Under the pieces are notes generated by a model. That model was not told the DNA's origin. It did no database searches and was given only the letters and a program-made list of their open reading frames with translations. A stretch of DNA of 22,158 nt from a virus: positions 1 through 22,158 of IMG/VR virus record IMGVR_UViG_3300042890_000172. One strand, given 5' to 3'. How positions within the stretch are numbered: the stretch's first letter is position 1; the number at the start of each line of letters is the position of its first letter. The translations under genes were made by a program, and so were the position numbers. Positions 7,751-15,278 of this stretch are shown here, in pieces.

Positions 7751-8338
7751 TTAAAGAATTGGAATATTACCGATTGGAGTTCCAATGTTAATACCAACTT
7801 GGTTAGAGGCACTAGCAGCAGAAGTGACCCAGTAGTTGTATGTGAATGTAACAGTGAATGTTTCAATCGCATTACCATTCTCATAGTCAAGTTCGATAGT
7901 ACCAACTTCTGTTGGATATGCATCGATAAAGCTATAAGACTTGATAACAGCGCCAGAACGATCCAACTGGTGTACGTTCATTTGTGCTTGATAGTCGTTA
8001 GGGTTAACAATACCGTTTGTACCGCTGACGTTTTGGATACCGTTAGACCATGTTTCCATAGCATTGCGGATTGCAAAATCAGTGTCGTTATAAACAGTAA
8101 TTGTCCATGGAGCGAATGTACGCTCACCAGCAAAATTTACTGGACGACCACGATATTGTACAGCGATGTTTTCAATAGTTGCAGCTGGCAATTGAGCAGC
8201 CTTACATAAAAACATAGCCTTTGTTCCAACGATAGCACCAGTATTAACGAATGCTGGGAACCCTAGTTCAACTCTGAATTGGTTGGCGCGAGCACCACCA
8301 CCAATCATCATTGATTTGAATTCAGAAATGTTTGCCAT
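7751..8338 (-). CDS. gp19: Tail tube protein gp19
   Basis: This 195-residue protein (T4 gp19 has 163) has the main tail tube features: an ANQFRVELGFP strand near residue 18, then CKAAQLPAATI, the FAGERTFAPWTITVYNDTDFAIRNAMETWSN-type region (about 69-100) and the C-terminal IELDYENGNAIETFTVTFTYNYW strands. The sequence runs about 30 residues longer than T4 gp19, partly in the Asn/Gly/Ile-rich C-terminus (QVGINIGTPIGNIPIL). Many copies stack into the inner tube inside the gp18 sheath. It lies between sheath and portal genes as in T4. Its leader holds an AATAAATA late box and an AAGGAG ribosome binding site, so it can be transcribed independently after the gp18 terminator. Confidence 0.95.
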   Translation of the reverse strand: MANISEFKSMMIGGGARANQFRVELGFPAFVNTGAIVGTKAMFLCKAAQLPAATIENIAVQYRGRPVNFAGERTFAPWTITVYNDTDFAIRNAMETWSNGIQNVSGTNGIVNPNDYQAQMNVHQLDRSGAVIKSYSFIDAYPTEVGTIELDYENGNAIETFTVTFTYNYWVTSAASASNQVGINIGTPIGNIPIL

Positions 8339-8358
8339 TTAATTTATCTCCTTGAGTA

Positions 8359-8366
8359 TATTTATT
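8359..8366 (-). promoter_or_regulatory. Late promoter box before gp19
   Basis: The minus strand reads AATAAATA (in AATAAATATACTC), 20 bp before the gp19 ATG and 10 bp past the gp18 terminator stem. The terminator-promoter pair in the same 63-bp gap separates sheath from tube transcription. Inferred from motif and position. Confidence 0.6.
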
Positions 8367-8376
8367 GCTATTAAAA

Positions 8377-8396
8377 GAGGGGGAATTAACCCCCTC
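8377..8396 (-). terminator. Intrinsic terminator after gp18
   Basis: On the minus strand a perfect 7-bp GC-rich stem (GAGGGGG with CCCCCTC) closes a 6-nt loop (TTAATT) and is followed by TTTTAATAG. It lies 5 bp past the gp18 stop codon. The U-tract is short, so some read-through into gp19 is likely. Confidence 0.83.
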
Positions 8397-8401
8397 CTGT
8401 T

Positions 8402-11400
8402 TTATAGCCCAACAGTCTCAAAACTTACGCCAGTCTTAGTAGCAATAAAGTTCAAAGTGATGTAATTGATAGAACGGTTTGGCTTGATATAGATATCAGC
8501 GATAAACTCGTTTGCATCAATTACTGCAGGTGTGTTGTTTGTAGTGTCACACTTAACACGGAAGTCCACAATACCACGACGACCTTGAACATCACGCAGG
8601 AATGGCTCAACTAGGTTCTTGAATTGTGCACGAGTAAAGTCATCGTTGAATTCAAACAACTGATACTTAGCAGCGTTGGCAACAGCTTTCTCAAGAACGA
8701 TAAACAAGCGACGAACGTTGATACGATCGAACGCAGAGGATTTCTTCTGCATTGTCTTGTCACCGTAAAGGATAGTTCCTTCACCTGGGAATGTAACGAC
8801 TGGGTTGATACCACCAACGTACAGCAAGTCACGTTGTGCTTGTGTAGGGTTAAATGCCAACTTAGTTACATTCTTGATTTGACCACGATTGAAACCGCCT
8901 GGAGAGAACCATGCATCAGATACATTATCTGTATAAGCACATAGACCAGCAACGTCACCGTTCAATGGGATCCAACGGAACACATCGTTGTAACGATCGT
9001 ACTGATATTTCCAACCAGAATCCATTACACCGTAAGAAGCAAGTGCATCACCAACGTCAATAGAGTCACGGTATTGAACCATCTCAGTAGCAATATCAGA
9101 AGCAGTTCCGATTAGCAGAGGAGCAGAAACGAATGCAACTACGTCCTTACGAAGAGCAGCTACGTTCTCGATGATCCATGCTGCAGTATTAGCAGAAACA
9201 TTACCTGTAGGCATCAATGAGATGTCGAATGCAGATGCATCGCTAAACATTTCGTATGCGTCCATGATGTTTGCTTCAGTTAAAGCATCACCATCATCAC
9301 CACCAGCTAATGTTACGTCTGGGTTATTTGCCAGCGCATCAAAGTTGTTGTTCTTAGCAACAGAACCCCAGTTTGCACGACCAAGAATGTCTGCAGTGTC
9401 TGGAGCATCTAACCACCAGATCCAACCAGAATTATTGATCAGATTCTTATAGTATGAAGAAGTTCCATTACTTGACTTAGCATCTGCTGCTTTAGAAGCA
9501 CCTTCCCATTTCTGGATAACAGTACCAGCAGCACCAGTAATTAAACCACTAGTATCAATCAACAGCATATGGACTTCATCGTTTTGTCCACCAACGTTAG
9601 CTGCAAAGGCAGACGTACCTGGAGCACGAGTAAATTCTTTACTGTATCTCCACTCACGATCGCAAACAGCGTTAAGTGCTTCTGCTTTGTTGTTTCCAAC
9701 CATGTTTAAAACTTCAGTCTTTTCAACACGGCGAATAGCACCAACGTTAGCAACAGTACGCACAGAACCGCTACCAGTCAATGCTTTTGTAGCAGTGAAT
9801 GTAGTTCCTGGGTTGTTGTTTGCAGCACCAGCTAGTGTAAAGTTTGTAGTTCCAGCAACGTTGATAGTGTAGCTATAACCTGCAACCAACTGGTTTGCAG
9901 TAACGATTCCATTAGCAATTTGTGTGATACTTAACGCATCAGTACCAGTTGTAGATAGAGTTAATGCAGCACCTGCTGTGTTAAGTTTGATATAGAAACT
10001 TTGAGTGTCAATGACAAAATCATCAACTCTAGTGTCCCAAACTTTAGCATAACCATCAAAGGTTCCGATTACAGTTGCAGCCAAACCAGTACGGTTCAAC
10101 ACAACGTTTGCATTTGCCAGTACAGGAGTAACGAATGGAGTGTTTGGAACACCCTTTAAGTATGGATTAACTTTAGCTAATGTAACTTTAATAAAAGTAC
10201 CAGCTTCTACTGAACGAACTAATCCTAACTCAATGTTAGCATAAGATTGATTACCACCAGCGGCACCAGATTCTCTTGTGTTAGAAGCAGAAGTTCTTAC
10301 AACTTTACCAACAAAGGTAGAAGAAGCTGCAGTGAACGTAGATGTTGCTGAAGAACCAGGGAATGCCGCTGTGATCACTCTACGTACTCTAGAGATTTCT
10401 GTATTAGATTCAAAACGCTCAACACGAGTTCTTGCAAAGAAACGACCATCAACAGTAGTGTCATAAGTGGCACTATCTGCCATTGCAAACAGCAATGAGT
10501 TACCCAATGAACCTGCATACTTTGCCGCTACTGGACCAAAGTTACCTTGTCCGTCAATATAGGTTTGCTCATAGTGATTCTTGTTACGAATCTTAATACC
10601 AACTGGTAAAATAACAGCTGTACCTGTTGCTTGCGTAGAACCACCGCCACCAGTAATAGTAACAGTTGGAACGCTAGTGTAACCAGAACCTTCAACAGTT
10701 ACGTTGATTGATTTTAGAACAGATGTTCCAACTGGAATTGGGTCGTGCGTGAATGTGTTAATATTAACAGTAGATCCGTCTGGATTGGTAATACCAATTA
10801 CAGTAGCTGGAGCTGTATAACCAGCACCAATGTTGGTAATTTTAATTTTTGCAATACCAGTACCAACGGTAAGTTCTGCAACTTCACCTAGAGCTGTAAT
10901 TACTTGTTGTGTAACAACACCGTTATCATCAGTAACGTCTATGGTTTGCTGTGGTGCGCTGAACAAAACCTTCATACCAACAGTGAAACCAGTACCAGCA
11001 GCAGTGATTAAGCTGACTGGTAAATAGTTTGAACCGCCAGCGGCTTCGACCAGAACGCCAGCACCTTGACGCACTGCAACTGCAATTGCTTGTTGTCCGT
11101 CAAATGTATCTGGTGCGCTTATCTGTACTGTTGGATTGCTAGTATAACCAGCACCAGCAGTTACAAGAGTGATACTCTCAACACTAGATGATGGTTTTGC
11201 AACTGCATTCTTTAGGTTAGCAGAGTCTGCACGGTTAACGTACATACTATTAGAGTATTGCAGAAAGTTTGCTGCGGTAAAGAAAGACTCGTATGTGTCA
11301 TTGTTTGGTTTACCGAATACGGTTACCAACTCAGGTTCATTAGACACCAACTGTGGATCCAGTACTGGTCCCCAGTTAAATCTTCCAGAGTATGCTCCAC

Positions 11401-11479
11401 GTGAAGTAGAAACTTTAGGAACGATCTGAGTTAGATCCTTCTCTATTACTTGCACGCCTGGACTTAATAAATTAGCCAT
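8402..11479 (-). CDS. gp18: Tail sheath protein gp18, enlarged by inserted domains
   Basis: The ends are clear gp18: the N-terminus MANLLSPGVQVIEKDLTQIV with the FNWGPVLDPQLV segment (about residues 35-46), and a C-terminal half (about 590-1025) with the core found in T4-like sheaths, for example WIIENVAALRKDVVAFVSAP, FSPGGFNRGQIKNV and NVRRLFIVLEKAVANAA followed by the VKCDTTNNTP end. T4 gp18 has 659 residues, whereas this has 1025. The extra length sits between residues about 97 and 580: three GxGYTxxPTV-type beta repeats (97-290) and a small Thr/Gly-rich module (521-578). Insertions at the outer surface are tolerated by sheath proteins, because only the inner domain contacts the tube; that placement is inference. 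An AAGGAG site precedes the ATG and a terminator follows the gene. Confidence 0.95.
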   Translation of the reverse strand: MANLLSPGVQVIEKDLTQIVPKVSTSRGAYSGRFNWGPVLDPQLVSNEPELVTVFGKPNNDTYESFFTAANFLQYSNSMYVNRADSANLKNAVAKPSSSVESITLVTAGAGYTSNPTVQISAPDTFDGQQAIAVAVRQGAGVLVEAAGGSNYLPVSLITAAGTGFTVGMKVLFSAPQQTIDVTDDNGVVTQQVITALGEVAELTVGTGIAKIKITNIGAGYTAPATVIGITNPDGSTVNINTFTHDPIPVGTSVLKSINVTVEGSGYTSVPTVTITGGGGSTQATGTAVILPVGIKIRNKNHYEQTYIDGQGNFGPVAAKYAGSLGNSLLFAMADSATYDTTVDGRFFARTRVERFESNTEISRVRRVITAAFPGSSATSTFTAASSTFVGKVVRTSASNTRESGAAGGNQSYANIELGLVRSVEAGTFIKVTLAKVNPYLKGVPNTPFVTPVLANANVVLNRTGLAATVIGTFDGYAKVWDTRVDDFVIDTQSFYIKLNTAGAALTLSTTGTDALSITQIANGIVTANQLVAGYSYTINVAGTTNFTLAGAANNNPGTTFTATKALTGSGSVRTVANVGAIRRVEKTEVLNMVGNNKAEALNAVCDREWRYSKEFTRAPGTSAFAANVGGQNDEVHMLLIDTSGLITGAAGTVIQKWEGASKAADAKSSNGTSSYYKNLINNSGWIWWLDAPDTADILGRANWGSVAKNNNFDALANNPDVTLAGGDDGDALTEANIMDAYEMFSDASAFDISLMPTGNVSANTAAWIIENVAALRKDVVAFVSAPLLIGTASDIATEMVQYRDSIDVGDALASYGVMDSGWKYQYDRYNDVFRWIPLNGDVAGLCAYTDNVSDAWFSPGGFNRGQIKNVTKLAFNPTQAQRDLLYVGGINPVVTFPGEGTILYGDKTMQKKSSAFDRINVRRLFIVLEKAVANAAKYQLFEFNDDFTRAQFKNLVEPFLRDVQGRRGIVDFRVKCDTTNNTPAVIDANEFIADIYIKPNRSINYITLNFIATKTGVSFETVGL
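9746..9919 (-). repeat. Inserted phage beta module in gp18 (residues about 521-578)
   Basis: The encoded segment contains LVAGYSYTIN, then AGTTNFTLAGAANN, then PGTTFTATKALTGSGSV. This is the pattern of a small module seen in many phage tail and adhesin proteins (xxGxxYTIxxxGTTDFTxxGAxxNxxGTxFTATxxGxGTG). It is not part of the T4 gp18 core. Recognition rests on the motif order; the boundaries are approximate. Confidence 0.65.
10610..11191 (-). repeat. Three GxGYTxxPTV-type repeats inserted in gp18 (residues about 97-290)
   Basis: The repeat cores are GAGYTSNPTVQI (109-120), GAGYTAPATVIGI (218-230) and GSGYTSVPTVTITGGGG (264-280), each preceded by a short strand such as ITLVTA or INVTVE. The same type of repeat occurs in gp14 of this phage. 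The copies are diverged and unevenly spaced, so they are protein-level repeats and not recent DNA duplications. Confidence 0.75.
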
Positions 11480-11536
11480 GTATTTTCTCCTTGCCTTGTT
11501 TTATCATTATGCGCTTTTAGGCGCCAGCCTACAACT

Positions 11537-11544
11537 TATTTATC
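11537..11544 (-). promoter_or_regulatory. Late promoter box before gp18
   Basis: The minus strand reads GATAAATA in the 77-bp gap between gp17 and gp18, 57 bp before the gp18 ATG. A GCGC/GCGC hairpin with a 6-nt loop (11511-11524) lies between box and ribosome binding site, and might shape the leader of this abundant transcript. Inferred from motif and position. Confidence 0.5.
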
Positions 11545-11556
11545 TATTTTCAGATT

Positions 11557-13137
11557 TTAAAAATTGTAGAGAGTTTCTGTATCATTGCCGTCGTTATAAA
11601 ATCCAAACGGCGTCAACTGTTCTTCTATAGCTTTAATTTTCTCATCGTACATTAATTGCCTTAGATTAATATTATTTAGGTCTTTAAAATACGCATTCGA
11701 AGTTAACCAGCTGAATAAAACTAAACACATGACTAAGTCATCGTGGTATCCGTCATCCGCTTCGTAGCTATTCTTCGTCTCGATAAATGTCGATATCTCA
11801 GAGATGATATCAGCATCCATAATAAGTAGTTTATTCTCTTCTACAAGAGACTTAAAGTTATGACATCCAACTCGTTTAACCTTTTTGTCAGTCACAACTC
11901 CATATTGTAAAGTAGAGCCAGCGAATCCACCAGATACATGCTGGGATCCACCTGCTCTAGAAACAAACAGCATGTTTTCATACTCTAATTCTTGATAGAG
12001 GATGTGTGCCACTTGTTCAGATATATTGGTTTCTAGTAAAACATAAGCGTTGTTATATTCTTTTGCAACTTTGTAGATTACGTTAGGGTACAACAATGGA
12101 CTGATGTTATTGTTTCTATATTTAGCTATAACTTCATAGGGTGCTGCAGTAATATCAACTACACAGAATGCTGAATAGTCGCCACCTACACCCTTTGCTA
12201 CGTCTGCCACAATCACATATGTATGATCTCTGGTTGGTTTCTTATAAACGTCCAAACCTTCATTACTAAAGATTGCGTTATTGTAAGACAGTCGTGCAAT
12301 AACGTCTGCGTTAATTAGAGTTAGTGCAGAACCAAGGAACTTACATAGAACCTCTTGATTATACTTGAGATCACCAAGCTGACGTTTCTGTTCAAGTGCC
12401 CACTTTTCGTCACGCCCAGGAATTTTCCAATAGGGAATAAACATAGACTTAAAGTCATTTCGACCATTCTCAGCATCGTTCCAGAACTTCCAAAAGTGGT
12501 TATAACCAAGTGGAGTAGAAGTGATAAGAATCTTAGAAGTAGTACCCGCAGAAATAGTAGGGTAAACAGATGTAAAGAATTGCTCAGCCACTGTGTTTGG
12601 AATGATCGCAGCTTCGTCGATGTATAGTAAGTTAACAGACTTAGAACGAATACCAGCTGCAGTTGTAGCAGCAGTAAATACTTTAGATCCATTTTCTAGT
12701 TCAATGTCACCTTTGTTCCATGTCTTGATACCTTGCTGCATCCAGATTGGTAGATTCTCATACATAAGCTGGTAACGTGAAAGAATTTCACGAGAAGTTG
12801 ATGCTTTGTTTGCCAGAATCGCTACGTTCTTTGATTCATTAAAGATCGTATACCAAAGAATATATGCAGCAGATGTAGTAGTTTTGCCTTGCTGACGACC
12901 CTCCATAAGAATAGTCTTACGGTTGGAGTGTATAAACTCAACCTTTTCTTTCTGACAGTCGTATAGCTTGAATGGTTGAAGACCGTGGTCAATCGTTACG
13001 ATGTAGCAGTAGTTATCAATAAAATATACAGGATCTTGAGAACACTTATAGTATTCTTGTACCTGTTCCTCATCGAACTGTATCGATACACCGATGGGTT
13101 TTAAATTGGGATTAGCGTTATAGCCAGTTTCAGCCAT
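11557..13137 (-). CDS. gp17: Terminase large subunit gp17 (packaging ATPase-nuclease)
   Basis: The 526-residue product (T4 gp17 has 610) carries both halves of the packaging motor. In the ATPase domain the Walker A is MEGRQQGKTT (78-87), close to the T4 SRQLGKTT form; the Walker B is LLYIDEAA (170-177), followed by the coupling motif ITSTP (205-209). In the C-terminal RNase-H-fold nuclease the acidic residues expected are Asp312 in IVADVAKG, Glu369 in LLETN and Asp466/467 in GYHDDLVM. It docks on the gp20 portal, cuts concatemeric DNA and pumps it into the prohead. The start codon overlaps the gp15 stop (TAATG) and no Shine-Dalgarno is seen, so translation probably depends on reinitiation. 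The T4 small terminase gene 16 is absent from its usual place. Confidence 0.97.
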   Translation of the reverse strand: MAETGYNANPNLKPIGVSIQFDEEQVQEYYKCSQDPVYFIDNYCYIVTIDHGLQPFKLYDCQKEKVEFIHSNRKTILMEGRQQGKTTTSAAYILWYTIFNESKNVAILANKASTSREILSRYQLMYENLPIWMQQGIKTWNKGDIELENGSKVFTAATTAAGIRSKSVNLLYIDEAAIIPNTVAEQFFTSVYPTISAGTTSKILITSTPLGYNHFWKFWNDAENGRNDFKSMFIPYWKIPGRDEKWALEQKRQLGDLKYNQEVLCKFLGSALTLINADVIARLSYNNAIFSNEGLDVYKKPTRDHTYVIVADVAKGVGGDYSAFCVVDITAAPYEVIAKYRNNNISPLLYPNVIYKVAKEYNNAYVLLETNISEQVAHILYQELEYENMLFVSRAGGSQHVSGGFAGSTLQYGVVTDKKVKRVGCHNFKSLVEENKLLIMDADIISEISTFIETKNSYEADDGYHDDLVMCLVLFSWLTSNAYFKDLNNINLRQLMYDEKIKAIEEQLTPFGFYNDGNDTETLYNF

Positions 13138-13883
13138 TAGAAATTATCAATCCAGCTTTCATTCGTAACTGTAGATGTGCTAGAGTTACCAGTTGCATTA
13201 TATGTTTTATAAGGCGAAGACCCATCTGGATTTTCTGACAAATTGACTCCTGCTTCTGCAATAACTTTATTATTTTCAACAGCACCATACAGATTAGTCT
13301 TCAGTGTAAAGTTCAAAGTATGTGTAACGAATCTACGAGTTTGAAAATCACCATCATAATCATCTTGAACACTAACTGAATTTAATATAACAGGAACATC
13401 TTGAATGATGTTCATTTCAGGTAACACTTTTACAGAAAGAGTGTATTCTGGAGTAAAGGTTGGAAGTATTTGCTCGATGATTTGTAAGCCATCTTCTTGA
13501 GTCTTTGTTAGAATATACAAGGATATTTCAATATTATATGGTGATGGAGAATATACAAAATTCATACTGTCTACGCCATTACCACAAACTATCTTTTGCA
13601 TTCTGTTTGTTTTGCGGGATGCGTCATATGTATAGCCAAGAATTTCAAAGGACATTCTTGGTAAAGATGCATACACATTACCAGATAGATCTGGATCTTG
13701 TTCTAAACGAATCAGCCACTTTTCTTTGGGAGCATAAGCCAGCGGCACTTGTAATCGCTGAACAGTAGTTCCTGCCACAGAGTCGCCTTCTTTTCGATCA
13801 ATATAAATCGAACTGAATAGAGATCCGAAAACTACAATAGTTTTTCGAATTATTCCGTGATAGAATACGTTATTGTTTAGCAT
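13137..13883 (-). CDS. gp15: Tail sheath stabiliser / tail terminator gp15
   Basis: The 248-residue product (T4 gp15 has 272) has the family landmarks in order: an N-terminal FYHGIIRKTIVVFGSLFSSI segment, VPLAYAPKEKWL (T4: VPITYASKEHF), LPRMSFEILGYTYDASRKTN (about 74-93), YSPSPYNIEISLYILTKTQEDGLQIIEQILPTFTPEY (matched in T4 by PSPIKMIYELSIFTRYEDDMFQIVEQILPYF) and DGDFQTRRFVTHTLNFTL. It forms the hexameric ring at the head-proximal end of the tail that joins to gp13/gp14. The C-terminal 45 residues are Ser/Asn/Thr-rich and likely flexible. The start overlaps the stop of the preceding small gene and the stop overlaps the gp17 start, both as TAATG. Confidence 0.94.
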   Translation of the reverse strand: MLNNNVFYHGIIRKTIVVFGSLFSSIYIDRKEGDSVAGTTVQRLQVPLAYAPKEKWLIRLEQDPDLSGNVYASLPRMSFEILGYTYDASRKTNRMQKIVCGNGVDSMNFVYSPSPYNIEISLYILTKTQEDGLQIIEQILPTFTPEYTLSVKVLPEMNIIQDVPVILNSVSVQDDYDGDFQTRRFVTHTLNFTLKTNLYGAVENNKVIAEAGVNLSENPDGSSPYKTYNATGNSSTSTVTNESWIDNF

Positions 13884-14269
13884 TATAGAGCAGCAATTCT
13901 AGTTTTAAAATTAGCAAAATCGGTTGAAGCAGCAACAACAGTTTTTAATGATGACAGACTTATATAACCACTTGGGTTAGTTGCATTATATGGAGTGAAT
14001 CCTAATGCAGTAGTGACATTACCTGAAGTTATACCAGTCAAATAAGTGCTAGTATCAAGTGCCCATGTATTTGCTGCTGATTTCTTTAGGAAACCAGTAG
14101 TACCAGCTAGTGCAGCGATTGCAGTTAAGTCGGCATCCGCAGCTTGTTTCGTTGCAACAGAATCATACAACTCTGTAAAGTTTGCATTAGTCTTAGTAAA
14201 CGCTGTTCTTAGTGGATCACCAGTTCCATCATTAACTGCTAAACCAATTCCTATTACTTGTTTAGGCAT
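13883..14269 (-). CDS. Small tail-fibre-like virion protein between gp14 and gp15
   Basis: The 128-residue product is built from phage fibre motifs: GLAVNDGTGDPLRTAFTKTN then ANFTELYD (residues 9-35), common at the start of T4-like structural proteins; a helical link (DADLTAIAALAGTTGFLKK); the NVTTALGFTPYNATNPSGY motif (84-102), common in phage fibre shafts; and a C-terminal KTVVAASTDFANFKTRIAAL segment. The ALGFTP motif also appears in the S74 fibre at the right edge of the window. T4 has no gene here. It may be a whisker, neck appendage or a truncated fibre; the role is not known. The start has an AAGGA site 6 bp upstream, and its end is coupled to gp15, so it is expressed in the neck operon. 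Confidence 0.83.
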   Translation of the reverse strand: MPKQVIGIGLAVNDGTGDPLRTAFTKTNANFTELYDSVATKQAADADLTAIAALAGTTGFLKKSAANTWALDTSTYLTGITSGNVTTALGFTPYNATNPSGYISLSSLKTVVAASTDFANFKTRIAAL

Positions 14270-14278
14270 TTTTTATCC

Positions 14279-15277
14279 TTATCCTGCATCTGCTGTTATT
14301 GATCGATCTGCAGTATATGCTATTGAATCTGCAGTTGTTAAGTATACTGGGGCTGGTGTGACACTCGGCATGATATAATTTGAAACATCACCAAATGGGT
14401 TTGACTCATTCAAAATATAGTTAGAGCCTTCTTGCTTGAATGAGTTATTATCACCAAACGAGTCTACGTTATCAATAATAGTACCTACAACTGCAACTGC
14501 TTTTGCATTACCTGCAATAGTAACAGTTGGTAAAGTTTCATAACCAGCACCGCCATTTGTTACAACAACAGAAACTACCTTATTTGCATTGACGCCAGTT
14601 CCAAGAACTGCCTGTGCAGTAGCACCTGTTCCACCACCTCCAGAAATTGTAACTGTTGGAGTTGTTGTATAATCACTTCCACGAGATGTTACATTTATAG
14701 AAAGAACTTCACCATATTGAGATCGTGTAGTATCTGTTGTAAAAGTCTTCAAAGTCTCAAACGCATCAATTTCTTCTACGCCAGTATCGATACGTTCTGA
14801 AGAGTATTGGAACAATTCAACTTGCAACTTATATACATACAGCTTGCCTAGCTGATAGAATGGATCTTGATGCTGAACAAACTTAATCTCAAACAATCCT
14901 TTTGAGAGTGGAAAGTATAGCAAGTCCCCTTCGCATGGACGGTTTGGTAAAATCGTTTGACCCCAACGTCCAACTAACTGTTCCCAACGACGTCTAGCCA
15001 TTGTTAGTGTTGCTGTCTGTTCAACCATTAAGCCGAACTTTTGCATAAATGCACCTTGACCCTCGAATCCATCAGAATTTTCTAAATACATTTCAATTGG
15101 ATACGCTGTCTTAAATTCACTTAAGCGATCTTCTCCAAGAATGTTATCTTTAGAAACAAGTGTTCTTGGAATGTAGTAAAAGTCTTGCCCATAAATGGCA
15201 AGTGATTCAACGATAATATCCTCTATAAGGAACTGTTCGTTTTTAGTTCCATGAGAGAAGTAGACATTTCTTGCCAT
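14279..15277 (-). CDS. gp14: Neck protein gp14 with inserted beta repeats
   Basis: The N-terminal part (1-170) fits the T4 gp14 neck protein: MARNVYFSHGTKNEQFLIED, ESLAIYGQDFYYIPRTLVSKDNILGED, ARRRWEQLVGR and FPLSKGLFEIKFV, HQDPFYQLGKLYVYKLQ. The C-terminal NVDSFGDNNSF and ESNPFGD segments also fit. T4 gp14 has 256 residues, this one 332. Most of the difference is an insert at residues about 191-266 with two GxxYxxxPTVTI repeats of the kind also found in gp18. A further Ala/Thr-rich tail follows (about 303-332). gp14 with gp13 closes the filled head and binds the gp15-capped tail. It starts just after gp13 (1-bp gap, TAGGATAAT before the ATG). Confidence 0.93.
   Translation of the reverse strand: MARNVYFSHGTKNEQFLIEDIIVESLAIYGQDFYYIPRTLVSKDNILGEDRLSEFKTAYPIEMYLENSDGFEGQGAFMQKFGLMVEQTATLTMARRRWEQLVGRWGQTILPNRPCEGDLLYFPLSKGLFEIKFVQHQDPFYQLGKLYVYKLQVELFQYSSERIDTGVEEIDAFETLKTFTTDTTRSQYGEVLSINVTSRGSDYTTTPTVTISGGGGTGATAQAVLGTGVNANKVVSVVVTNGGAGYETLPTVTIAGNAKAVAVVGTIIDNVDSFGDNNSFKQEGSNYILNESNPFGDVSNYIMPSVTPAPVYLTTADSIAYTADRSITADAG
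14480..14707 (-). repeat. Two GxxYxxxPTVTI repeats inserted in gp14
   Basis: The repeat cores are SDYTTTPTVTISGGGGTGAT (201-220) and GAGYETLPTVTIAGNA (243-258), separated by about 40 residues and each preceded by an alternating Val/Ser strand (VLSINVTS, VVSVVVTN). They lie between the conserved gp14 core and its conserved C-terminal SFGDN motif, so this is an insertion and not an end extension. They match the repeats in gp18. Confidence 0.75.
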
Positions 15278-15278
15278 A

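Noticed and set aside
7634-8209. 191-residue open frame on the plus strand across the gp20-gp19 junction
   Set aside because: It covers the ends of two secure genes on the other strand, and its product is a jumble of Cys/Ile/Asn-rich sequence with no recognisable motif.
11511-11524. GCGC/GCGC hairpin between gp17 and gp18 as a terminator
   Set aside because: The stem is only 4 bp and no U-tract follows on the minus strand.
12321-12692. 123-residue Leu-rich frame on the minus strand within gp17
   Set aside because: It is the shifted frame of gp17 and only looks membrane-like because of the codon pattern.
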